A DNA stretch of 14,856 nucleotides from CAIKZZ01 sp037443765. GTDB taxonomy: Bacteria > Pseudomonadota > Gammaproteobacteria > Steroidobacterales > Steroidobacteraceae. Of this stretch, positions 7,134-14,856 are shown one piece after another (positions within the stretch are counted from its first letter, which is position 1; the number at the start of each line of letters is the position of its first letter). A model generated the notes under the pieces. It had not been told where the DNA came from. It made no database searches and saw only the letters and a program-made list of their open reading frames with translations. The stretch lies in the NCBI GenBank assembly GCA_037443765.1, contig JBBINS010000065.1:1-14856 (forward strand), written 5' to 3'. The position numbers and the translations under genes were made by a program.

Positions 7134-7252
7134 CTCAGCTTGCGGGCGCGTAAGAAATTCCGCTAAAGCGAAGTGCGTGTCGCCACCCTTGTGGCGCACG
7201 CGCCGCTCCCGCAGGCTGGGTCCATGGTCGGCGCTTCGTAGCACGAGGTGCC
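7134..7252 (+). promoter_or_regulatory. Structured metF leader, riboswitch-like three-way junction plus SD-sequestering hairpin
   Basis: Base pairing worked out by hand. P1 is a 13-bp closing stem, 7134-7146 with 7208-7220, containing two G-U pairs (core CAGCTTGCGGG / CCCGCAGGCTG). Inside it, P2 is a small hairpin CGC-TAAA-GCG (7161-7170) that two more pairs can extend past a bulged C. P3 is a 13-bp hairpin, 7173-7186 with 7191-7203, with one bulged T and a CCTT loop. Ten bases after P1, a separate 10-bp hairpin (7230-7239 with 7243-7252, AGC loop, two G-U pairs) contains the GAGGTG Shine-Dalgarno of metF and ends 2 nt before its ATG. An aptamer-like junction followed by a ribosome-site-masking hairpin is typical of translational riboswitches. 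It does not look like the SAM or SAH classes I know. In GC-rich DNA, stems can arise by chance, so the function is inference. Confidence 0.45.
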
Positions 7253-7254
7253 GC

Positions 7255-8175
7255 ATGCCTGTGACGACGACTTCCCCGCGACCGGCCCCGTCGGTCTCGT
7301 TCGAATTCTTCCCGCCGACCGACGCCGCGATGGAGCGGACGCTGTGGGCGTCGGTCGCGCGACTCGCGCCGCTCGGCCCCGCGTTCGTGTCGGTGACCTA
7401 CGGCGCCGACGGCACGACGCGCGACCGAACGCACGCGGCCGTCGCGCGGATCGCCTCGCAGACGCGGCTCGTGTCGGTGCCGCACCTGACGTGCGTCGGC
7501 GCGCGGCGCGAGGAGATCCTCGCGATCGCGCGACGTTACTGGGAGGCGGGGATCCGCCAGCTGGTGGCGCTTCGCGGCGACCCGCCGGCGGGCTCGGGCC
7601 GGTACGTCGCGAGCCCGGGCGGCTTCGCGTACGCGGCGGACCTCGTCGCGGGGCTCAGGCGCGTCGCGGACTTCGACATCAGCGTCGCCGGCTATCCCGA
7701 GACGCACCCCGAGGCGGCCTCCCCCGCCGCCGATCTTGCGCACCTGAAGGCCAAGGTCGACGCCGGCGCGAGCCGCGTCATCACGCAGTTCTTCTTCGAC
7801 GCCGACGTGTTCCTCCGTTTTCGCGACCGGTGCGTCGCCGCCGGCATCGGCGCGCCGATCGTGCCGGGCATCCTGCCGGTCACGCGGCTCGCGCAGCTCG
7901 AGCGCTTCGCGGCGCGCTGCGGCGCATCGGTGCCGGGGTGGCTGCGGGCGCGGTTCCACGGGCTCGACGACGACCCCGAGACGCGGCAGATGATCGCCGC
8001 GAGCGTCGCGATCGAGCTCGTGACGCGGCTCGGCGCCGAGGGCGTCGGGCACTTCCACTTCTACACGCTGAACCGGGCGGAGCTGACGTACGCGATCTGC
8101 CATGCACTGGGGCTACGGCGCGGGATGGCGCCGCCTCTCGCGGAGGATCGCGCCGCGCAGGCGGCCAAGGCGTAG
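7255..8175 (+). CDS. metF: 5,10-methylenetetrahydrofolate reductase
   Basis: FAD-dependent cytoplasmic enzyme that reduces 5,10-methylene-THF to 5-methyl-THF, the methyl donor for methionine synthase. The 306 residues form the usual bacterial MetF TIM barrel. SFEFFPP (15-21) contains Glu17, equivalent to catalytic E. coli Glu28. VTYGADGTTRDRT (47-59) follows, then HLTCVG (77-82). ALRGDPP (105-111) contains Asp109, equivalent to Asp120 that tunes the flavin, and QFFFDAD contributes to flavin/folate binding. PGILPV and FYTLNRAEL complete the family pattern. I chose the ATG at 7255, which has a GAGGTG Shine-Dalgarno at 7245-7250. The frame is open back to a GTG at 7177, but that would add 26 unrelated Arg-rich residues encoded by the foldable leader. 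The gene is monocistronic: ppiD converges on it from the other side. No other methionine gene is in the window. Confidence 0.96.
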   Translation: MPVTTTSPRPAPSVSFEFFPPTDAAMERTLWASVARLAPLGPAFVSVTYGADGTTRDRTHAAVARIASQTRLVSVPHLTCVGARREEILAIARRYWEAGIRQLVALRGDPPAGSGRYVASPGGFAYAADLVAGLRRVADFDISVAGYPETHPEAASPAADLAHLKAKVDAGASRVITQFFFDADVFLRFRDRCVAAGIGAPIVPGILPVTRLAQLERFAARCGASVPGWLRARFHGLDDDPETRQMIAASVAIELVTRLGAEGVGHFHFYTLNRAELTYAICHALGLRRGMAPPLAEDRAAQAAKA

Positions 8176-8178
8176 GAC

Positions 8179-8198
8179 CGGCGCGCGGGCGCGCGCCG
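8179..8198. terminator. GC hairpin immediately after metF
   Basis: A perfect 8-bp inverted repeat, CGGCGCGC and GCGCGCCG with a GGGC loop, starts 3 nt after the metF stop. It is one of two such hairpins in the 64-nt convergent gap to ppiD. There is no T-run on either strand, so it may block read-through or stabilise mRNA ends rather than terminate in the classic way. Confidence 0.5.
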
Positions 8199-8210
8199 AT
8201 ACGGGGTCGC

Positions 8211-8230
8211 CGCGGCCCCGGCGGGCCGCG
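8211..8230. terminator. GC hairpin between convergent metF and ppiD, near the ppiD stop
   Basis: A perfect 8-bp inverted repeat, CGCGGCCC and GGGCCGCG with a CGGC loop, lies 9 nt beyond the ppiD stop (minus strand). It mirrors the hairpin next to metF in stem length and loop size, which suggests that each convergent gene has its own 3' hairpin. Confidence 0.5.
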
Positions 8231-8239
8231 TGCGGGTCG

Positions 8240-10153
8240 CTACTCGAAGATCGTCGGGTTGTAGTGGACCTGGGCGCGTGCCCGGAGCGCGTCGAGGTAC
8301 GCGCTGAACTCGGCTTGCCCTGCCGCCGCGCTCAAGGAGCGGCGCTCGGCGACGCCGCCGTTCTTGACCTCGCCGGGCTTGACGCCCGTGACCGCGAACA
8401 CGGCGACGTCGCCGTTCGCGAGCCGCACCGAGCCCGTGGACGCCTGGCCCGCCGCCGGCGGCGTCACCTGGAACGCGTCGTGGAGCACCTCGGGCGCGAC
8501 GCCAGGCTCCGCGCGGCCGACGAACTTCGCCGTCTCGAGGTGGATCGCATCCGGCGCCGGGGTCTTCGTGGTGGCGACCACGCCGACCGGCTTCAGCGCC
8601 GCATCCCACTTCGTGCCGGAGGCGACGGCGGCCGCGACCCGCGCGGCCGCGGCCTTGAGTTCCTCAGCCGCGAGCTCGCGGCGCGCGCCCTCGGTCGCCC
8701 GGGCGCGCACGGCCTCGAGCGGCTGCTCGGCCGGCGGGCGGCGGTCGCTCGCCCGGATCACGACGACGTCGCCCGGCGAGAGCTCGATCGGGCGGCTGTT
8801 CTGGCCGCCGAGCACGTCGGCGCTGAACGCCGCGGCGAGCAGCTTCGGGCTCTTGGCGAGCTCGTTGTTCGCGAGGTCCTTGTAGAAGTCGGGGACCTCC
8901 TCGACCTTGAGGCCGATCGCCTTGGCGACGGGCTCGAGGCTGCCGCTGTTCTCGAACGCCAGCTGCTCGAGCTTCTCCTGGCGCTCGCCGTAGCGGCGCT
9001 CGCCCTCGGTCCGGCGGTACTCGTGCTCGAGGTCGTCGCGGACCTGCTCGAAGGCCTTGGACTTGCCGGGGTGGATCTCCTCGAGCTTGATCACGTGCCA
9101 GCCGAACTGGGTCTTGACCGGTCCCCGGACCTCGCCGGGCGTCATCGAGAACACGGCGTCGGCGAAGGGGCCGACGAAGAAGGTCTTCTCGGCGAAGCCG
9201 AGGTCGCCGCCGGTCGGCGCCGAGCCCGCGTCCTGCGAGTATTGCTTGGCGAGCGCGGCGAAGTCGGCGCCGGGCTTCGAGGCGAGCGCGTAGACCTCGT
9301 CGGCCTTCTTCTTGGCGGCCGCGTCCTGGCCCTGGATCAGGATGTGGCGCGCGTGGCGCTGCTCGGGCTCGATGTAGCGCTCCTTGACGGTCTCGTAGTA
9401 CGCCTTGAGCGCGGCGTCGTCGACGACCACGTCGCGGCTCGCGTCGGCGACGCGCAGCTCGACGTAAGTGAGGTGCACCGTGTCCGGCGTCTTGAACTCG
9501 TCCTGGTGCGCGTCGTAGTAGGCCTTGACCGCCGCTTCGTCGGGCTTTGCGGCGCCGAGGTACTTCGCGAGCGGCATGACGGCGTAGCTGAGCTCGCGCT
9601 GCTCGCCCTTCAAGGCCGCCTCGCGGGCGATCTCGACCGGGGTCGCGAACGAGGTGAGGAAGAGCGCGCTCTCGAGCGAGCGGACGCGGAGCAGCTGGCG
9701 CTGCTCGGCCTCGAAGCGGTCCGGCGTGTAGCCCTGGGCCTGCAGGAGCGCGTAGTAGGCGTCCTTGTTGAACTGGCCGTTGACCTGGAAGCCCTGGAAC
9801 TGGGCGATCGAGTCGACGACGTCCTTGTCGCTGACGACGTAGTGCTGCTCCTTCACCTGCTGGTCGAGGAGCGCGGTGTTGACGAACTGCTCGACGACGC
9901 GGTCCTGCGTCGCCTTGCGGACGTCCGCCGGCACCTCGTCCGGGTACAGGCGATTCAGCTGCACCAGTTGCTCCTGGTACGCCTGGCGGATGCGTTCGAG
10001 GTTCACTTCCTCGCCGTTGACCCTAAGGCCCCGGTCCTGGCGGGTCGTGAAGTCGACGATGCCGTGGACGCCCCAGACAGAGAAGACGAGCCCGAGCGGC
10101 AGGATGACGATCCAGCCGATGTGCTTCATCCGGTCGTTGATCCACTGCAGCAT
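8240..10153 (-). CDS. ppiD: PpiD, membrane-anchored periplasmic chaperone with parvulin-type PPIase domain
   Basis: Periplasmic folding helper anchored in the inner membrane, found near the SecYEG exit in E. coli and assisting newly exported proteins. The 637 residues (E. coli 623) begin MLQWINDRMKHIGWIVILPL. The short basic N-terminus and a single membrane helix at about 11-32 fit a type II anchor. A SurA_N-like chaperone region follows (about 35-190). The parvulin domain spans about 266-360, from RHARHILIQ (His267, His270) through GGDLGF to FGWHVIKLEE (His353). The C-terminal region (VLGGQNSRPIELSPGDVVVI, then RASDRRP) is the usual PpiD tail domain. In E. coli the parvulin domain has little isomerase activity, so the chaperone role may dominate. 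The ATG has a GGGAAG Shine-Dalgarno. The gene lies downstream of lon, as in other gammaproteobacteria, but with two tRNAs between. A strong hairpin ends only 18 nt before its start codon. Confidence 0.95.
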   Translation of the reverse strand: MLQWINDRMKHIGWIVILPLGLVFSVWGVHGIVDFTTRQDRGLRVNGEEVNLERIRQAYQEQLVQLNRLYPDEVPADVRKATQDRVVEQFVNTALLDQQVKEQHYVVSDKDVVDSIAQFQGFQVNGQFNKDAYYALLQAQGYTPDRFEAEQRQLLRVRSLESALFLTSFATPVEIAREAALKGEQRELSYAVMPLAKYLGAAKPDEAAVKAYYDAHQDEFKTPDTVHLTYVELRVADASRDVVVDDAALKAYYETVKERYIEPEQRHARHILIQGQDAAAKKKADEVYALASKPGADFAALAKQYSQDAGSAPTGGDLGFAEKTFFVGPFADAVFSMTPGEVRGPVKTQFGWHVIKLEEIHPGKSKAFEQVRDDLEHEYRRTEGERRYGERQEKLEQLAFENSGSLEPVAKAIGLKVEEVPDFYKDLANNELAKSPKLLAAAFSADVLGGQNSRPIELSPGDVVVIRASDRRPPAEQPLEAVRARATEGARRELAAEELKAAAARVAAAVASGTKWDAALKPVGVVATTKTPAPDAIHLETAKFVGRAEPGVAPEVLHDAFQVTPPAAGQASTGSVRLANGDVAVFAVTGVKPGEVKNGGVAERRSLSAAAGQAEFSAYLDALRARAQVHYNPTIFE

Positions 10154-10167
10154 GGCAGCTTCCCATG

Positions 10168-10198
10168 TGAAAACGGCCGCGGGGTCAGCGCGGCCGTT
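10168..10198 (-). terminator. Hairpin with T-run between tRNA-Asp and ppiD
   Basis: On the minus strand a perfect 10-bp stem, AACGGCCGCG and CGCGGCCGTT with a 7-nt loop, is followed at once by further Ts (TTTTC counting the last stem bases). It has the form of an intrinsic terminator for the tRNA transcript. It ends just before the ppiD Shine-Dalgarno, leaving no room for a ppiD promoter after it, so read-through or attenuation may feed ppiD. Confidence 0.6.
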
Positions 10199-10248
10199 CG
10201 TTACCCCGGACGGCTCGCCCGGAAGGCGATCTCGCCCGAAAAAAATAC

Positions 10249-10325
10249 TGGCGGAGTGGACGGGACTCGAACCCGCGACCCCCGGCGTGACAGGCCGGTA
10301 TTCTAACCAGCTGAACTACCACTCC
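10249..10325 (-). tRNA. tRNA-Asp (anticodon GUC)
   Basis: A 77-nt cloverleaf with encoded CCA. The acceptor stem GGAGTGG/CCACTCC pairs fully. The D arm is GTTC-AGCTGGTTA-GAAT. The anticodon stem CCGGC/GCCGG encloses CTGTCAC with anticodon GTC. The T arm is GCGGG-TTCGAGT-CCCGT with one G-U pair at its base. The discriminator is G73, as expected for tRNA-Asp. A run of seven Ts follows the CCA after three bases on the transcribed strand. It lies 45 nt after tRNA-Val and is presumably co-transcribed with it. Confidence 0.97.
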
Positions 10326-10370
10326 ACATCGAAAACGCACCCCGGGAGGCCCTCCGCCCGCGGCGCTCAC

Positions 10371-10446
10371 TGGTAGGTGCTGAGGGTCTCGAACCCCCGA
10401 CCTTCGCCTTGTAAGGGCGACGCTCTACCAACTGAGCTAAGCACCC
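10371..10446 (-). tRNA. tRNA-Val (anticodon UAC)
   Basis: A 76-nt cloverleaf with encoded CCA. The D arm is GCTC-AGTTGGTA-GAGC. The anticodon stem TCGCC/GGCGA encloses CTTACAA with anticodon TAC. The T arm is GGGGG-TTCGAGA-CCCTC with one G-U pair. The discriminator is A73. The acceptor stem GGGTGCT/AGCACCT pairs fully only if position 1-72 is a G-U wobble, which is unusual for this tRNA. It is the first of a tRNA-Val/tRNA-Asp pair located between lon and ppiD. Confidence 0.96.
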
Positions 10447-10452
10447 GTACCC

Positions 10453-10500
10453 GGCTCTCCCGGGCCAACGCCCGCGTCACCAGGCCACCCCGGGAGAGCC
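10453..10500 (-). repeat. 12-bp perfect inverted repeat just upstream of tRNA-Val
   Basis: GGCTCTCCCGGG (10453-10464) and CCCGGGAGAGCC (10489-10500) are exact reverse complements with a 24-nt spacer. The repeat ends 6 nt before the 5' end of mature tRNA-Val. No T-run follows on the minus strand, so it does not look like an intrinsic terminator for lon. As RNA it would be a 12-bp hairpin in the tRNA precursor leader; as DNA it could be a protein-binding dyad. Confidence 0.6.
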
Positions 10501-10504
10501 CGAA

Positions 10505-10534
10505 AGTTTACCCGATTACCGCCGGCTACCTCAA
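10505..10534 (-). promoter_or_regulatory. Candidate sigma-70 promoter for the tRNA-Val/tRNA-Asp pair
   Basis: On the minus strand TTGAGG (10534-10529), an 18-nt spacer and TAAACT (10510-10505) lie between the lon stop and the inverted repeat. Each hexamer matches four of six consensus bases. A GC-rich stretch right after the -10 resembles the discriminator of stringently controlled stable-RNA promoters. Read-through from lon is the alternative. Confidence 0.4.
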
Positions 10535-10544
10535 GGCAGGTCGC

Positions 10545-13004
<2,460 letters not shown>

Positions 13005-13080
13005 GGCGGGATCCTTCGGTTAGGGCTCGCTCCCGGCGCGGAGGGGTCGCGGGGGACACGAACGCGGCTCAAGCATAACG

Positions 13081-13111
13081 TAATGGGGGCGCGGCGCCCC
13101 GCCGACAAGGG
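13081..13111 (-). promoter_or_regulatory. RpoH (sigma-32) type promoter for lon
   Basis: On the minus strand CCCTTGTCG (13111-13103), a 14-nt spacer and CCCCATTA (13088-13081) closely match the heat-shock consensus (CTTGAAA, 13-15 nt, CCCCATnT). The site lies about 77 nt upstream of the lon start and downstream of the clpX terminator, as expected for an independent lon promoter; E. coli lon is a known sigma-32 target. A 15-bp dyad (13086-13100) overlaps the spacer and the -10. Confidence 0.65.
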
Positions 13112-13160
13112 GGCCCAGGGTCGAATGCGGTCTCGGGCATTCCCCGAAACGCTACCCCGC

Positions 13161-13201
13161 AAAAGACCGAGCCCGGCGACGGAGTGCGGCGCCGGGCTCG
13201 G
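13161..13201 (-). terminator. Intrinsic terminator of clpX
   Basis: On the minus strand a perfect 12-bp stem, CCGAGCCCGGCG and CGCCGGGCTCGG, with an 11-nt loop is followed by TCTTTTGC. It starts 22 nt after the clpX stop. This is the most convincing Rho-independent terminator in the window and separates clpX from lon transcription. Confidence 0.85.
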
Positions 13202-13223
13202 GGAGGGGGTCACGGGCGCGGCC

Positions 13224-14552
<1,329 letters not shown>

Positions 14553-14609
14553 TCGGGTCCTCGGTCGCTTATGGAACGGTGGCCTTGCCGGCACGTCCCT
14601 GACAGCGGG

Positions 14610-14638
14610 TATATAGCACGCGCGTCACCGCCCTGCAA
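14610..14638 (-). promoter_or_regulatory. Sigma-70 promoter for clpX with extended -10
   Basis: On the minus strand TTGCAG (14638-14633), an optimal 17-nt spacer and TATATA (14615-14610) occur, with TGC directly before the -10 (extended -10). Expected transcript start is near 14603, about 50 nt before the clpX ATG. It would allow ClpX to be made independently of ClpP. Confidence 0.65.
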
Positions 14639-14654
14639 AAGACCCCGGTCTCTG
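14637..14654 (-). terminator. Weak terminator-like element between clpP and clpX
   Basis: On the minus strand a short stem AGAC/GTCT with a CGGG loop (a fifth pair is possible with a smaller loop) is followed by TTTT. It shares the decamer GGTCTTTTGC with the strong clpX terminator. The stem is short, so termination is likely partial. Its T-run overlaps the clpX -35. Confidence 0.4.
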
Positions 14655-14695
14655 TACTGGACGGCGGCTCGACAAACTTAACTGACTGACGACAC

Positions 14696-14856
14696 TCAGG
14701 ATTTGGCGGGTGGGGTCTTGGGATCTATCGGCAGCTCGCCGCGCTTCTCGAGGATCTGGTCGACAATCCCGTACGCCTTCGCGGCATCCGCGCTCATGAA
14801 GTTGTCGCGGTCGGTGTCCACCTTGATCTTGTCGATCGGATGGCCGGTGTGGTGCG
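14696..14856 (-). CDS. clpP: ATP-dependent Clp protease proteolytic subunit ClpP (5' part cut off by window edge)
   Basis: C-terminal 53 residues of the serine-protease subunit that forms the double-heptamer degradation chamber used by ClpX. Reading in from the edge, HHTGHPIDKI is followed by KVDTDRDNFMSADAAKAYGI and VDQILEKRGELP. This is the typical end of ClpP, including the DTDRDNF segment that carries the catalytic Asp. The Ser and His of the triad are outside the window. The tail ends LPIDPKTPPAKS, slightly longer than in E. coli. The gene precedes clpX on the same strand, the usual clpPX order. Confidence 0.95.
   Translation of the reverse strand, partial: HHTGHPIDKIKVDTDRDNFMSADAAKAYGIVDQILEKRGELPIDPKTPPAKS

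Noticed and set aside
7134..7220. SAM-I, SAM-II, SAH or cobalamin riboswitch identity for the metF leader
   Set aside because: I could not find the conserved core sequences of these classes by eye, so the leader is reported only as riboswitch-like.
7177..7254. GTG-initiated 26-residue N-terminal extension of metF
   Set aside because: The residues are Arg-rich and unlike any MetF N-terminus, and a good Shine-Dalgarno precedes the ATG at 7255.
8102..10306. Open frame of 734 codons on the plus strand opposite ppiD
   Set aside because: Mirror of ppiD codon usage; it crosses the metF end, the convergent hairpins and tRNA-Asp. No recognisable domain.
10453..10500. lon terminator
   Set aside because: The inverted repeat has a 24-nt loop and no T-run on the minus strand, so it does not fit an intrinsic terminator despite its position after lon.

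Overview
The window is a GC-rich stretch of ordinary bacterial chromosome, most likely from a gammaproteobacterium, possibly an uncultured one. Two conserved gammaproteobacterial neighbourhoods support this. One is rnhA-yafS facing gloB-mltD at the left. The other is clpP-clpX-lon-ppiD at the right, read on the minus strand. I see no insertion sequence, phage gene, CRISPR array or foreign-looking composition. Genus or family cannot be assigned from the sequence alone.

Layout. At 1-1158 on the minus strand, a YafS-like methyltransferase and RNase HI (3' end cut by the window edge) overlap by 4 nt. At 1343-4565 on the plus strand, glyoxalase II (gloB), the lipoprotein lytic transglycosylase MltD and enoyl-ACP reductase FabI are packed with a 1-nt overlap and a 14-nt gap, and so are probably one transcript. 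At 4906-6939 a single membrane-bound WbpM/CapD-type nucleotide-sugar dehydratase stands alone behind a 340-nt region holding a TATAAT box. At 7255-8175 is metF (methylenetetrahydrofolate reductase), preceded by a highly foldable leader. The metF and ppiD genes converge on two short GC hairpins. From 8240 to the right edge everything is on the minus strand. In transcription order it is clpP (partial), clpX, lon, tRNA-Val(UAC), tRNA-Asp(GUC) and ppiD.

How the genes fit together. The right half is a protein quality-control block: the ClpXP and Lon ATP-dependent proteases plus the periplasmic chaperone PpiD. A good RpoH-type heat-shock promoter precedes lon. The left half mixes DNA/RNA maintenance, methylglyoxal detoxification and cell-envelope work (peptidoglycan turnover, fatty-acid elongation, surface sugar synthesis).

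No wholly new protein system is visible; every coding region belongs to a recognisable family. The least explained element is non-coding. The metF leader (7134-7252) can fold into a 13-bp stem closing a junction of two hairpins, followed by a 10-bp hairpin that buries the metF Shine-Dalgarno. That is the layout of a translation-controlling riboswitch, and it matches no methionine or folate riboswitch class that I recognise by eye. The other points of interest are an 18-bp dyad far upstream of metF, an in-frame ATG-TAG just before the TTG start of the wbpM-like gene, a tRNA pair where hupB is often found, inverted repeats flanking those tRNAs, and a dyad overlapping the lon heat-shock promoter.
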